A model generated the notes under the pieces. That model saw only the letters and a list, made by a program, of their open reading frames with translations. It searched no databases and was not told where the DNA came from. A stretch of 64,000 nucleotides of DNA from contig JADJRC010000009.1 in NCBI GenBank assembly GCA_016712415.1, forward strand, positions 45,001-109,000, given 5' to 3'. The position numbers and the translations under genes were made by a program. The stretch is from Lewinellaceae bacterium. GTDB lineage: Bacteria > Bacteroidota > Bacteroidia > Chitinophagales > Saprospiraceae. This document shows, piece by piece, positions 36,864-46,575 of this stretch. Numbering within the stretch: the first letter of the stretch is position 1; each line of letters opens with the position of its first letter.

Positions 36864-39332
36864 TCAGGCTTCACCGGCAAGCAAATACTGCAACACTATC
36901 CTGATCTCGCTGTAAGAGTACTTTTCCCCAAAATGTGCCTTTGCCTCGCCACTCGACCGGGTCTGGTGTTCCAGGAAGTATGTTTCGATTTCCAGTACCT
37001 TTTCCCGGTCCATCACGGTGAGGATATCGAGTTCGCCCAGACCCACGAAATGCGCCAGGTGCCCCTCGATTGTGCTGCGCACCAAACCGCGTTCGGCAGC
37101 GATCTCATCAATGGTTTTTCCCGCTTTGAACATCTCAAAACTCATGGTTTTGGTGTCGGTCTGTGGCGCGCGCGCTGCCAGCGCTGCATCGGCCAGCGCA
37201 GTCATCTGGCCTGTATCAATGTGGTATTCGGTGCAGTATATCTGTATGATAGCAATCAGATCGGCCCCGTACCGCTGGCTTTTGGCTGCGCCGATACCCT
37301 TGATCTTTTTCAAGGCGGGCAGGGTCAGGGGTAAAAACTGTACAATTTCGAGCAGCGAGCGGGTGGGCAACACCTCGTACAACACCACCCCGTCCGTGTC
37401 GGCTATTTCTTCCCGCCAGGCCTTCAAACGGGTGTAGAGGACGGGGTGCGGTGTGTTTTTGGGCACGCCGGGCATGCCGGCAGCCGTGGGTGGTACTGCA
37501 TTTTTCGCCGCACGGAAATCCAGTTCGGCGTCGGCGCGGGCGCGCAGGTAGCGGGTAGCATTGAAGCCGGTCTGTACAGCGACAAAACTGGCGTTTTTGA
37601 TAAAAATTTCTTTTTGCAGCGTTTCCAGGGTCTCCATCGCGGCTTTCCGGACGGTTTTGTTGTCCGTGAGGACTTGTACGCTTTGGGCAACAGGCAACAG
37701 TGTTTTGCCCAGTTTTTCTTCAAAATAGACCCCTGCTTTTTGCAGGCGATCCTGCATGTCCCGGTTATTTTCCGGCAATTCGCCCTGTGCGAAGTATTGT
37801 TGAATCTGAAGTTTGAACCGCTCCGCTACCGCAAAAACCTGCTCTTTGGCCTGGGTTTCGAGGGCGCGCAATTGCTGCCCTGCTTCCTGGAGCAGCGTGT
37901 TTTCGTGCTCCAGAAAAATCCGGTTCACCTTCTCGAAGGCCCGGCGCAGGCGACTGAAATCGAGCAGTTCCAGCACGAGCGACTGCTGGTAATCGATCTT
38001 GGCCCGGGTCAGGTGGGCCTCGTCGGGGGCATTTTTATCGGCCTCCTCGGTATAGTCCTTTACCACGAGGTCGGTCTTCACACTTGAAGGAGCAATCCTG
38101 GATCGCAATACAATCCCCTCAAAACTTTTGCAGCGGCTCAGCGCCACGTACACCTGTCCGTGCGCGAAGGCCGCCTGCGCGTCGATGATGGCGCGTTCGA
38201 AGGTAAGCCCCTGGCTCTTGTGGATGGTGATCGCCCAGGCCAATTTAAGCGGGTATTGGGTAAAGGTGCCGACCACCTCTTCACTGACTTCCTTGCTCTG
38301 CTCGTTGAGGGTGTACTTCACATTGGTCCATTCGGCAGGCGTTACTTCAATGTCTTCGCTTTCGCCGGGGCATCGGACAAATATGCTGCCTTCCCGGAAT
38401 CCGGTGATCTTGCCGATCTTGCCGTTGTAGTACCTTTTTTCACGCATCAGGTCATTTTTGACAAACATCACCTGGGCGTCCTTCTTACACTCCAGCACCT
38501 CGTCGGCAGGAAAGGCATAGGTCGGGAAATCGCCCGAGACAGTGGCTTTAAACGTTTGCCGGGGCTGATCGATGGCGGCCAGTTTTTCCGCATTGATCTC
38601 CTGTGCCGAGGCATTGTGGGCGGTCAGTGTGATGTAGGCATCCTCTGTTTTGGGCTGAAAATGAGCAACATAGCGACTGTTGAGTGTCGCCAGTACGGCA
38701 TCGTCCATCCGGTTGTCGCGCACCTTGTTCAGCAGTTCGATGAACGCGGCGTCTGATTGGCGGTAGATGTGTTTCAACTCGATGGAAACGGGGTCGGTGT
38801 TGCGCAGGGCCTGGCTGCCGAAAAAATAAGCAGTCTGGTAGTAATCGCGCAGCAGGTGCCATTCCTCGTCTTTCACGACGGGCGGCAATTGGTGGAGGTC
38901 GCCGATCATGAGCAGTTGCACCCCGCCGAAGGGTTTGTAATGGTCGCGGTAGCGGCGCAGCACATCGTCGATGGCGTCGAGCACGTCGGCGCGCACCATG
39001 CTGATCTCGTCGATCACCAGCAGGTCGAGGCTCTGGATGAGTCGAATTTTTTCGCCCGAGAACCGCCGCTGCCGTGCCGCCTCCTGTTTGTTTCCGGGCA
39101 AAAACGGCCCAAACGGCAACTGAAAAAAGGAATGGATGGTCATGCCGCCCGCGTTGATGGCCGCCACGCCCGTGGGGGCTACGACGACCATACGTTTGGG
39201 CGACTCCTGCTTGACCTGGTGTAAAAAAGTGGTTTTGCCGGTTCCTGCTTTACCTGTCAGGAAGATGTTTTTATGCGTATTACGCACATAATCAAAGGCA
39301 AGTTCGAGCTGCGGGTTCGATTGGAAAGACAT
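36864..39332 (-). CDS. PIF1-like AAA helicase with HRDC and helix-turn-helix C-terminal domains
   Basis: An 822-aa ATP-dependent DNA helicase of superfamily 1. Walker A is FLTGKAGTGKTTFLHQVK near residues 22-40, Walker B LLVIDEISMVRADVLDAID near 110, and the C-terminal helicase motif AWAITIHKSQGLTFERAIID near 390. After ~600 comes an HRDC-like region (VLPTRSLLEIVQFLPLTLPA, KIKGIGAAKSQRYGADL), then a helix-turn-helix domain (TIDEIAAERGLVRSTIEGHL). This arrangement is common in Bacteroidota and probably serves DNA repair or replication. ATG 39332 (MSFQSNPQLELAFDYV) is the likely start. Confidence 0.93.
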   Translation of the reverse strand: MSFQSNPQLELAFDYVRNTHKNIFLTGKAGTGKTTFLHQVKQESPKRMVVVAPTGVAAINAGGMTIHSFFQLPFGPFLPGNKQEAARQRRFSGEKIRLIQSLDLLVIDEISMVRADVLDAIDDVLRRYRDHYKPFGGVQLLMIGDLHQLPPVVKDEEWHLLRDYYQTAYFFGSQALRNTDPVSIELKHIYRQSDAAFIELLNKVRDNRMDDAVLATLNSRYVAHFQPKTEDAYITLTAHNASAQEINAEKLAAIDQPRQTFKATVSGDFPTYAFPADEVLECKKDAQVMFVKNDLMREKRYYNGKIGKITGFREGSIFVRCPGESEDIEVTPAEWTNVKYTLNEQSKEVSEEVVGTFTQYPLKLAWAITIHKSQGLTFERAIIDAQAAFAHGQVYVALSRCKSFEGIVLRSRIAPSSVKTDLVVKDYTEEADKNAPDEAHLTRAKIDYQQSLVLELLDFSRLRRAFEKVNRIFLEHENTLLQEAGQQLRALETQAKEQVFAVAERFKLQIQQYFAQGELPENNRDMQDRLQKAGVYFEEKLGKTLLPVAQSVQVLTDNKTVRKAAMETLETLQKEIFIKNASFVAVQTGFNATRYLRARADAELDFRAAKNAVPPTAAGMPGVPKNTPHPVLYTRLKAWREEIADTDGVVLYEVLPTRSLLEIVQFLPLTLPALKKIKGIGAAKSQRYGADLIAIIQIYCTEYHIDTGQMTALADAALAARAPQTDTKTMSFEMFKAGKTIDEIAAERGLVRSTIEGHLAHFVGLGELDILTVMDREKVLEIETYFLEHQTRSSGEAKAHFGEKYSYSEIRIVLQYLLAGEA

Positions 39333-39392
39333 AAACAGGCCGGGGGTAGTGAACACAAAAAGCGTGATAAACGACCCGCCAAAATACAAAAA

Positions 39393-40244
39393 TCACTTTG
39401 CCTTTGCCGTAAAATCGTACTTCAAACCCCAATATTCCTTGATCACCATTTTCACCGACCCTACCGATACGGGCGTTTCGATGAGCAGGGGAATGCGGTT
39501 CTGGTCGTCGGATACCCAAACGCTCATTTTGGCGTCTTCTTTAAACACTTCACCGGCGATCACGTCGGGCTGGAATTTCAAAGTCTTGTACTTGCCCATG
39601 CCGTACACCTTATTTTTGGATTCCTTGCCGACGTATTTCATCTTCAGGGGATATTCTTCCTTGTCCATGAAGATGCGGAAAGGCATGGCATAACCCTCCT
39701 GCTGGCTGGCAAAGTCGACATTGCGCAACTGGTACAGGCTCGACAGCACATCGTGAACGCAGTCCTTGACGGTGTGTTCGGTTTTTGTTTCCGCTTCTCC
39801 GCGTTTTTTGGCGCGCCAGACGGTGGTTTTGCGGTCATGCTGGTTGAACGATATCTTTTCAAATATCGAGTAGTCGCCTTCGTTTACACTGCGCTCGGAA
39901 TAGTTGGGCAACAAGGTGTTTTTATCCACCCAGGAGTTGTACTCATCGCGCACGGTAAAGAACCACTCGTACGAACTGTAGGTGGTGCCGATGGCCTGGT
40001 AGTGGTACTGGTTGCCCTCATCGAATATCTTAAAGGTCACCTCCCCTGCGGGTATCCACACAAAATTGAGGTTGTAGTAGATTTTATAGGTAATCTTTTC
40101 ACCGTTCTGGAAGGTGTTGTTGGTGGTAGCGCAGGGCTCGGGGCCGAGGGTATCGGCCGCAGGCTGCTGCGGCGTCTGGGGCATGGAAAAGCCCGTGAGC
40201 AGAAAACTGAGGAGTAGCAGGATCATTGGTTTATTCGTCTTCAT
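39393..40244 (-). CDS. DUF3108 domain-containing exported protein
   Basis: A 283-aa protein with a signal peptide (PMILLLLSFLLTGFSMPQ), then a beta-rich DUF3108 domain: TNNTFQNGEKITYKIYYNLN, WIPAGEVTFKIFDE and a conserved-looking KYKTLKFQPDVIAGEVFKED near the end. The function of the family is unknown; the fold is LolA-like or lipid-binding-like in some predictions. The start codon lies within the last codons of the upstream membrane-protein gene, so the two are translationally linked. Confidence 0.88.
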   Translation of the reverse strand: MKTNKPMILLLLSFLLTGFSMPQTPQQPAADTLGPEPCATTNNTFQNGEKITYKIYYNLNFVWIPAGEVTFKIFDEGNQYHYQAIGTTYSSYEWFFTVRDEYNSWVDKNTLLPNYSERSVNEGDYSIFEKISFNQHDRKTTVWRAKKRGEAETKTEHTVKDCVHDVLSSLYQLRNVDFASQQEGYAMPFRIFMDKEEYPLKMKYVGKESKNKVYGMGKYKTLKFQPDVIAGEVFKEDAKMSVWVSDDQNRIPLLIETPVSVGSVKMVIKEYWGLKYDFTAKAK

Positions 40245-41217
40245 ATCCAAGTGTTGTGGTAATGTTGACGTGAGATAGTGAAAAGGTACCAATTAACGCG
40301 GGCAAAATCAGGTTTATTATCCATAACACAAAGGTGGCGGCGAGTATCCCGACCTCATTGGCGCTGAAACAGGTCCAGACGAAAATAGCCAGTCCCCCGC
40401 GCACCAGCAGTCCCGCAATGGCTGGTAGCGGGACAACGGTTTGTAATAAAAAAATAGTTGCAATGCCGGAAAACCCCATCAAAACACCGGTTTTTATGTC
40501 AAAAAACTGTAGCAACAGAAAATACTGGGACGAATATATGGCATATCGCAATGCCGACCAATACCAGACATAAAGCAGATCGCGCCGGCTGAAATTCAGC
40601 AAAAGTCGCAGTTTGCTGACCAGGCCGCGCGCCTTTTTCAGTACCGGCAGTTTGGCGATAACGGGAATAATTAAACCTATGTTAAAATAGCAGTAATAGG
40701 CTACGGAAAGCGCCGGCAGGCTTGCGCACAACACCCGGGTCTGTTGTGCAGCGCTCCAGTCCATTTTTTGTCCGGCGAACCATATCCCGCCTGTTATGCC
40801 CCCCGTCAGCAGCACCAGGTATTGCCCGATACTGCCCACCACATTGGCTGCAAATGCCTTCCACTGATGTCCCGGACTGACGAACAAAATCCTGCCGCCG
40901 TATTCGCCGATTCGGTTGGGTGTGAACAGCGCAAAACTGTAACCAGCCAGAACCGCCTGGAGGGCTTTACCCATCGAAATGGCTTCGTGCCGCTGTACAA
41001 AGGGGCGCCATTTCTGCACTTCGGCAAGCCAGTTAAGGGGCGCCAGGATAAAAGCGGCCCAGAGATACCAGGGGTTGGCATTATCCAGTTGATACCAGAA
41101 TACAGCCGCTATTTCCGGGAGGTCGTTTCTGGAGTTTATTTCGCGGTACAATATGAGCGCAGGCAACAGGATCACCGTTGCCTTGAACAGGATATTGATA
41201 AACCGCTTTTTGGTCAT
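40231..41217 (-). CDS. Flippase-like integral membrane protein (LPG synthase TM domain / UPF0104-like)
   Basis: A 328-aa protein with about eight membrane segments and the motifs of the lysylphosphatidylglycerol synthase membrane domain: WRPFVQRHEAISMGKALQAV, YSFALFTPNRIGEYGGRILF and VVPLPAIAGLLVRGGLAIFV. It has no synthase domain, so a lipid or lipid-linked sugar flippase role is more likely. ATG 41217 is preferred to an upstream TTG. It overlaps the DUF3108 gene by 14 nt, suggesting a joint envelope function. Confidence 0.85.
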   Translation of the reverse strand: MTKKRFINILFKATVILLPALILYREINSRNDLPEIAAVFWYQLDNANPWYLWAAFILAPLNWLAEVQKWRPFVQRHEAISMGKALQAVLAGYSFALFTPNRIGEYGGRILFVSPGHQWKAFAANVVGSIGQYLVLLTGGITGGIWFAGQKMDWSAAQQTRVLCASLPALSVAYYCYFNIGLIIPVIAKLPVLKKARGLVSKLRLLLNFSRRDLLYVWYWSALRYAIYSSQYFLLLQFFDIKTGVLMGFSGIATIFLLQTVVPLPAIAGLLVRGGLAIFVWTCFSANEVGILAATFVLWIINLILPALIGTFSLSHVNITTTLGYEDE

Positions 41218-41229
41218 GACGCCCAATGA

Positions 41230-41263
41230 AAATGGGCAACCCCCGTTTCCGGGAGTTGCCCAT
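41230..41263 (-). terminator. Hairpin terminator downstream of the OmpA-family gene
   Basis: AATGGGCAACCCCCG pairs with GGGAGTTGCCCATT, a strong 14-bp-class stem between the OmpA-family stop (41287) and the next start (41217). Only a short T-run follows on the minus strand. Confidence 0.7.
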
Positions 41264-41286
41264 TGTATGTCAATGAGGCCGGAAAA

Positions 41287-42744
41287 TTAATATCCGGCGT
41301 CTTTGTTGCCTTTAAAATTGCCTTTTCCGGCTTCCGGACCTTCCGGGCGAGCCATTTCCGTTTCGCCTTTGGCGACGCGGAATTCCACGCGGCGGTTAGC
41401 CATGCTGGAACCTTTTACCGGAACCAGGGCGCTGCCCTCGCCTGCCCAGTTAAGGATGAGGCGGTCGCGTGCGATGCCGTGCGTCGTAACGAGGAAATCG
41501 ATCGCTGCTTTTGCGCGGTTGTAAGAGAGCACGTTGTTGTAGCCTTCAGAGCCGCGGGCGTCGGTGTTACCGATCGCTACCACTTTGAGGCTCGGGTTTT
41601 GCTTCAGTACGGTAGCCACCTGGTACAGTTGCTCGTATTCGCTGTAGCGGATATCGTAGCGATTGTCGCCAAAATTAACCATCGGCAGGAACCAGTCGTT
41701 TTCGGGTTCCGGGAACTTGATTGCAGCGATTTTAGCGTCTACGATACGGTTCACTTCTGCTTCGGTGGTGTATTTAGGCACCTTGGCAACGCCATCGGCA
41801 TCAACTTCGTAGCCCGGAGGGGAGTAGGGCTCTTTGTCTTTGTAGTCGGGCACTTTGTCGGCATCGCTGTCGAGCGTTACGCCTTTAGTGTCTACGCGTG
41901 CATTGGCCGGGCTGTTGTCTTCTTCGTCGATTTCGTCGATGATGCCGTCGCCGTCGGTATCCGTCGGATCGTAGATCTTGCGGGCTTCGAGGGCGGCGAT
42001 AGCGTCGCCGACCATGCTCATCGGGTTGGCCCAGTACAGGGGCTCAGCCTTTTTCATGCCGTTTTTGTCCATTCCGCCGAGGTTGAAGTTCAGCGAAACG
42101 TGTGGGTAGTGCAGGATATCGCGGTAGGTCGTAACGCCGCGGTCTACATTTTCATCGCTATCCAGCAAGTCGGCGCCTTTGCCGAATACCGAATAGACCG
42201 TGTGCTCCAGCGAGATGTTGAAGCGCGGGTTGATGCGGAACGAAATATTGCCGCCCAGTTCAATGTGTGCATTGGTCGTTCCATCCAGTTCGCCGGTGCT
42301 GGCAGCATTGGATTGCTGAATGTTCTCGTATTTGGTTTTGTAGTTATTGATGCCGAGACCAATAAAGCCATTTACGAGAATCTTGCGAACGGGTTTGTTG
42401 AAGCGGAAATTGTTCAGTGCAACAACCAGTTGAGCGCCACCGGAAATCCAGGTGTTGTCGGATTTAGCGGCATCCTGCTCGTTTTTTGCCTTCAGGTAAC
42501 CTGCGCCAAAACGTACAGAGAAGATATGGTCGAGTGATTTGCGCACATGGAGGCCACCGCCAAAGCCGGGGAATTTTGAGTCTACGTCGCCCACGATAAA
42601 GGGCACGCCCAGGTCTACGCCAAGTTCCCACTGGTCAACAGGAGAAAACGTGCGATAAGTACCTGTCGGGGCACCTTCTTGAGCACTAAGTGCAAAAGAG
42701 ACGAGAGCAAACAAAACAGCGAAAGTTAATTTTCGAACCGTCAT
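41287..42744 (-). CDS. OmpA-family outer membrane protein with calcium-type repeats
   Basis: A 485-aa protein with a signal peptide (LTFAVLFALVSFALSAQ), an N-terminal beta-barrel (~25-235), Asp-rich thrombospondin type 3-like repeats (DPTDTDGDGIIDEIDEEDNS, LDSDADKVPDYKDKEPYSPP) and a C-terminal OmpA peptidoglycan-binding domain (VVAIGNTDARGSEGYN, LSYNRAKAAIDFLV, NRRVEFRV). It should link the outer membrane to peptidoglycan. It is monocistronic with a strong hairpin after its end. Confidence 0.93.
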   Translation of the reverse strand: MTVRKLTFAVLFALVSFALSAQEGAPTGTYRTFSPVDQWELGVDLGVPFIVGDVDSKFPGFGGGLHVRKSLDHIFSVRFGAGYLKAKNEQDAAKSDNTWISGGAQLVVALNNFRFNKPVRKILVNGFIGLGINNYKTKYENIQQSNAASTGELDGTTNAHIELGGNISFRINPRFNISLEHTVYSVFGKGADLLDSDENVDRGVTTYRDILHYPHVSLNFNLGGMDKNGMKKAEPLYWANPMSMVGDAIAALEARKIYDPTDTDGDGIIDEIDEEDNSPANARVDTKGVTLDSDADKVPDYKDKEPYSPPGYEVDADGVAKVPKYTTEAEVNRIVDAKIAAIKFPEPENDWFLPMVNFGDNRYDIRYSEYEQLYQVATVLKQNPSLKVVAIGNTDARGSEGYNNVLSYNRAKAAIDFLVTTHGIARDRLILNWAGEGSALVPVKGSSMANRRVEFRVAKGETEMARPEGPEAGKGNFKGNKDAGY

Positions 42745-42870
42745 AGGGTCACTGCTTTTTAAATGAACAGATGTGAACAGTTTTGCAATTGCGTTTAAAA
42801 CAGAAAGTCATCAGGAGTAAACACAGGCTTTAAAGCCCACAATTTCATACAAATTTTGGAAAGATTAGTA

Positions 42871-44106
42871 TCATACTCCCAACTTTCTCAGCGCCAAAGA
42901 TAGGGCGTTAGATGAAATTTTATTTGGTAATGAGTTTATTTTTATCACTTCCTCCAACGCACGCCTGATTGTAGCCGAGGTGTCGCTGAATATTTCCTGG
43001 TCGGTCATGCGCGCATCGGGCTGCATCAGGTACGCAAAAACGCGCGCCATGCCACAGTTGGCGATAAAATCGGGTATAACAGCCGTGTGTTCGTCGGCAT
43101 ACCTGGCTGTGGGGCCAAAAAACACGCCGTCGTCGACAAACGGCACATTTGCTCCACATGCTACAACCTCTATGCCACCTTCGAGCAGGGCATCCATCTG
43201 TTCGCGCGTCACCAGTTTGGACGCCGCGCCGGGGATAAATATATCGGCGCCCGATTGCCATATTTTCCGGTTGACCTCCTCAAAGGGGAGCAGGCCTTCT
43301 GCGCGGAGTTTGTTGCCGTCTTTTGTATTGAACAACTGTTTTATCTGCTCCAGGCCCAATCCTTCAGGGGCAAGAATGCCACCGGCCCGGTCGATGATAC
43401 CCGTCACCTTCACCCCTTCTTTGGCAAGATAACACGCCGCCGCCGAGGCTACATTGCCCCAACCCTGGATAATAGCCGTTTTCCCGGCAGGAGACACCCG
43501 GTGGTAGAGTTCGTAGAAATGCCGCACCGACTCGGCTACGCCGTATCCTGTGATCAGATCGGCCACTGCGTGTTTGGAAGGTCCGCCTTCCGGCACAAAC
43601 TCGGGGTCTTCCACAAACTTGGTACAGCCATACCTCAACTGACCGATTATATTGATCTGCTGGCCTTCCGTGGGTTGAAGATGACCTTTGACAATACCCT
43701 CCTGGGGGTGCCAAAGCCCGAGCGCCTCTGTGATGGGCACCACGTCTTTCAACTCATCGACATTCAGGTCGCCGCCCGTGCCGTAGTAGTTTTTCAAAAT
43801 GGGAAGGGCAGCGCGATACCAGCGGCGCAGCACCTCCTGGCGTTTGGGGTGGTTGGGGTCGAAATTGATGCCGCTTTTTGCGCCGCCGATATCCGGTCCG
43901 CAAACGCTGAATTTGATCTCCATTACTTTGGCAAGCGAGGTCACTTCCTCGCGGGTGAGCCCTTCGCGCATCCGGGTGCCGCCGCCGGCAGCGCCCCCGC
44001 GCAGCGAATTGATCACGATCCAGCCTTCTGCCCCTGTTTCGGGGTCGTGCCATTCAAAAACGATCTCGGGGGTTTTTGCTTTGTAACGTTCGAGTAAATC
44101 TTCCAT
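42871..44106 (-). CDS. Glu/Leu/Phe/Val dehydrogenase (glutamate dehydrogenase-like)
   Basis: A 411-aa NAD(P)-dependent amino acid dehydrogenase. The substrate part has GGAAGGGTRMREGLT and DIGGAKSGINFDPNHPK. The nucleotide-binding part has IIQGWGNVASAAACYLAKEG, and IPGAASKLVTREQ and IANCGMARVFAYLM follow. The length fits the family. It deaminates glutamate or a branched-chain amino acid; specificity is not readable. It is transcribed divergently from the arginase-like gene. Confidence 0.93.
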   Translation of the reverse strand: MEDLLERYKAKTPEIVFEWHDPETGAEGWIVINSLRGGAAGGGTRMREGLTREEVTSLAKVMEIKFSVCGPDIGGAKSGINFDPNHPKRQEVLRRWYRAALPILKNYYGTGGDLNVDELKDVVPITEALGLWHPQEGIVKGHLQPTEGQQINIIGQLRYGCTKFVEDPEFVPEGGPSKHAVADLITGYGVAESVRHFYELYHRVSPAGKTAIIQGWGNVASAAACYLAKEGVKVTGIIDRAGGILAPEGLGLEQIKQLFNTKDGNKLRAEGLLPFEEVNRKIWQSGADIFIPGAASKLVTREQMDALLEGGIEVVACGANVPFVDDGVFFGPTARYADEHTAVIPDFIANCGMARVFAYLMQPDARMTDQEIFSDTSATIRRALEEVIKINSLPNKISSNALSLALRKLGV

Positions 44107-44141
44107 ATAAATGTGTGGTGGTGGCCTTTTATTTGGCGCCG

Positions 44142-44149
44142 CAAAAGTA
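44142..44149 (-). promoter_or_regulatory. Candidate -7 box (TACTTTTG) for the dehydrogenase
   Basis: On the minus strand TACTTTTG lies 36 bp before the ATG and fits TAnnTTTG. An identical box in the other direction (44189-44196) serves the divergent gene. Confidence 0.45.
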
Positions 44150-44188
44150 GAGAAAAAGCAAAGCGCTGAGCAGGCTGGTAAAACTCTT

Positions 44189-44196
44189 TACTTTTG
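44189..44196 (+). promoter_or_regulatory. Candidate -7 box (TACTTTTG) for the arginase-like gene
   Basis: TACTTTTG lies 45 bp before the ATG at 44242; no clear -33 box. Confidence 0.45.
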
Positions 44197-44241
44197 GCTT
44201 TTTTTGAAAACGGCCTCAACCCGACTTTTGGTCCCATCACT

Positions 44242-45332
44242 ATGCTACAAAACTGGCTAAAACCTCTTCCCGCAGCACTGGTAAAATCGGCGGAACAGCT
44301 CCCGGCAAACCGTTTGGGGAAAAATATCGCGCCGTTCACAGAGCAACTTCCCGATCTGAAAAAAGTACGCATCGCCCTGATCGGTGCAGGCGAAAAAGAA
44401 GCCAACGATATTCGGGAATACCTCTACCAGACGACATTTGCCTTCCCCAAGGCACAAATTGCCGATCTCGGCAATTTGCGCAAGGCAGATGCGTCCCTGC
44501 TGATACCCGTTGTGTTTGAGTTGCTGAGCGTGCGTGTACTGCCCGTTATTCTCGGGGGTAAGGATGCCATGGCCAAAGCGCAGTTTATGGCCTACCAGGA
44601 CGCCCGTGCGCTGGTCAACATGGTGGCCGTCGACGAAAAGTCCGGTTTGGCGATCCCGGCGAGGTGTACACGCCCCTGCTCCGGCCGGCGCACCACCTGT
44701 TGTTCAATTTCGGCCTGATCGGCTTCCAGGCACACCAGATCGCCCCCGACGACCTGGCATTTCTGATAAAAAACAACTTTGATACGGTACGCCTGGGTAA
44801 ATCGCGCGCCGCCATCGAAGAAACCGAACCGGTGATCCGCGATGCCGACCTGCTGGCATTCCACCTTGGCGCACTCAAACAGAGTGAGGCGCCCGGCGTG
44901 GAAGCGGCTTCACCCTCCGGCTATTTCACGGAAGAGGCCTGCCAGCTGTGCCGCTATGCCGGCATGAGCGACAAACTCAGCTCCTTTGGTATATACGGTT
45001 ATTCCCGCGATCTGGACAAGAGTGGACAGACTGCACAGGTCGCCGCGCAAATGATCTGGTACTTTCTGGAAGGTTTTTTCAACCGGAAAAACGACTACCC
45101 CGTGTCGAAGTCGGGACTTACCGAGTACATCGTCGAGTACCGCCAGCTTCACTACCAGCTGACGTTCTGGAAAAGCACCAAAAGCGGCCGATGGTGGATG
45201 CAGGTGCCGGCAACCACCCGCAAAAAACACGAGCGGCACCGCCTCGTACCCTGTTCCTTTCAGGACTACCAACTTGCCTGTCGCGAAGAGTTGCCCGAAA
45301 GGCTCATGCAGGCCCTGCACCGCTTTTCGTAA
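44242..45332 (+). CDS. Arginase/formimidoylglutamase-fold protein with degenerate metal site, frameshifted
   Basis: Read through one frameshift it has 363 aa of the Bacteroidota branch of the ureohydrolase family (ILGGKDAMAKAQFMAYQDA, IRDADLLAFHLGALKQSEAP, ARYAGMSDKL-like CRYAGMSDKLSSFGIYGYS, QMIWYFLEGFFNRK). The usual manganese ligands (GGDH, DAHxD, SxDxDxxDP) are replaced by GGKD, VDEKSG and DADLLAFH, so hydrolase activity is doubtful. The frame breaks at GG (44649-44650); one more G gives VDEKSGLGDPGEVYTPLL and restores a single frame. The function is unknown. Confidence 0.8.
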
Positions 45333-45341
45333 ACAACCGCA

Positions 45342-46409
45342 TCAGGACTTGAAATCCATCAGGAATCGCCTGACATCAGCCTGAAGATCAGCCTCGTCGT
45401 TGTCGCAAAAAACAACCTCCACCGGCAATACAAAGACCGGCAGGTTGTGCTCAAACAGGAATTTTTCGTGCAATTCGAGCCGAACAGCGTCTTTTTCCGT
45501 GGTCAGGATAATCTTGTTGCGCTGGGGCATGGCCTCGAAGCGGCGCAGCATTTCATACAAGTCCGGCTCTTCGTAATAATGGTGGTCTTCAAATTCCAGC
45601 GTTTGGACAGACCCCGCCACCCCGCCAAGGTGCTGAAGCAGGTAATCGGTATTGGCGATGGCACTGACCAGCAGGATGTGCGTATCCAGATCAGGGTCGC
45701 GACGCATGTCGGGGCGCAGCAATTCGTAGGCTGTGCCGTAGCGGTATCGGGAAAAATAGACGCGTTGCCGCGGATAGGGGTCCAGCTCCGCCAGCATATT
45801 GAAGCGTTGCTGCTGCGTCAGTGCGACCGGGCATTTCGTGACGATGATGATATCTGCCCGCCGGGAACCGTGCCGCCACTCGCGCAGGCGTCCGGCAGGC
45901 AGCAGCCAGTCGCGGGTAAACGGACGGCTGAACTCGGTAAGCAGGATATTGAGCCCGGGAGTGACCGAAAGATGCTGAAAAGCGTCGTCGAGCAACACGC
46001 ACTGGGTCTCAGGATTGCGCTTGACCACTTCAGGCACGCCCAGCGCCCGGCTTTCGCTGACGCTGATCGGGACGTCCGGGAATTTGCGCTTGATTTGCAG
46101 CGGCTCGTCGCCGGCCTGTTCGGCGTTGTCGATGGTCGTCACCTGCCTGTATCCCATCGTTTTGCGGCCATAACCGCGACTCAGCATGGCAATGCCGATA
46201 TACTGGTCGAGCCAGCGCAGCAGGTATTCGATGTGCGGCGATTTGCCGGCGCCGCCCACAGAAAGGTTGCCCACCGAAATGACCGGCAGGTCGAAACGCA
46301 CGCTGCGCAACACCCCGGCCCGGTACAGCAGGTTTCGAATGCCTACTCCAATGCCGTACAACAGGGCCAGTGGCAACAGCAACACGCGTATGACGATGTC
46401 TTCAGACAT
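45342..46409 (-). CDS. lpxK: Tetraacyldisaccharide 4'-kinase LpxK
   Basis: A 355-aa inner-membrane-associated kinase that phosphorylates the lipid A disaccharide precursor. An N-terminal hydrophobic helix (VIRVLLLPLALLYGIGVGI) precedes the P-loop GNLSVGGAGKSPHIEYLL. Further family blocks are MLSRGYGRKTMGY, VLLDDAFQHLSVTPGLNIL and ILTTEKDAVRLELHEKFL. ATG 46409 is chosen; the upstream extension overlaps the tRNA region. With the PagL-like protein it shows that the organism makes lipid A. Confidence 0.95.
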   Translation of the reverse strand: MSEDIVIRVLLLPLALLYGIGVGIRNLLYRAGVLRSVRFDLPVISVGNLSVGGAGKSPHIEYLLRWLDQYIGIAMLSRGYGRKTMGYRQVTTIDNAEQAGDEPLQIKRKFPDVPISVSESRALGVPEVVKRNPETQCVLLDDAFQHLSVTPGLNILLTEFSRPFTRDWLLPAGRLREWRHGSRRADIIIVTKCPVALTQQQRFNMLAELDPYPRQRVYFSRYRYGTAYELLRPDMRRDPDLDTHILLVSAIANTDYLLQHLGGVAGSVQTLEFEDHHYYEEPDLYEMLRRFEAMPQRNKIILTTEKDAVRLELHEKFLFEHNLPVFVLPVEVVFCDNDEADLQADVRRFLMDFKS

Positions 46410-46472
46410 GCTTTTGTTGTTTCCCCTAAATGAAAAAATCCCGAAGGAAATTACCTCCGGGACTTCCGATTG

Positions 46473-46545
46473 TGGTACCTCCCAGAATCGAACTGGGGAC
46501 ACATGGATTTTCAGTCCATTGCTCTACCAGCTGAGCTAAGGCACC
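46473..46545 (-). tRNA. tRNA-Phe (GAA)
   Basis: A 73-nt cloverleaf on the minus strand: acceptor GGTGCCT with AGGTACC (one G-T pair), anticodon loop CTGAAAA giving anticodon GAA, and T arm CCCAGTTCGATTCTGGG. No CCA is encoded. Confidence 0.96.
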
Positions 46546-46567
46546 GAGCTCGCTTTCAAAGCGGCGG

Positions 46568-46575
46568 CAAAGATA
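46568..46575 (-). promoter_or_regulatory. Candidate -7 box (TATCTTTG) for tRNA-Phe
   Basis: On the minus strand TATCTTTGC lies 23 bp before the tRNA 5' end and matches the consensus. Confidence 0.5.
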
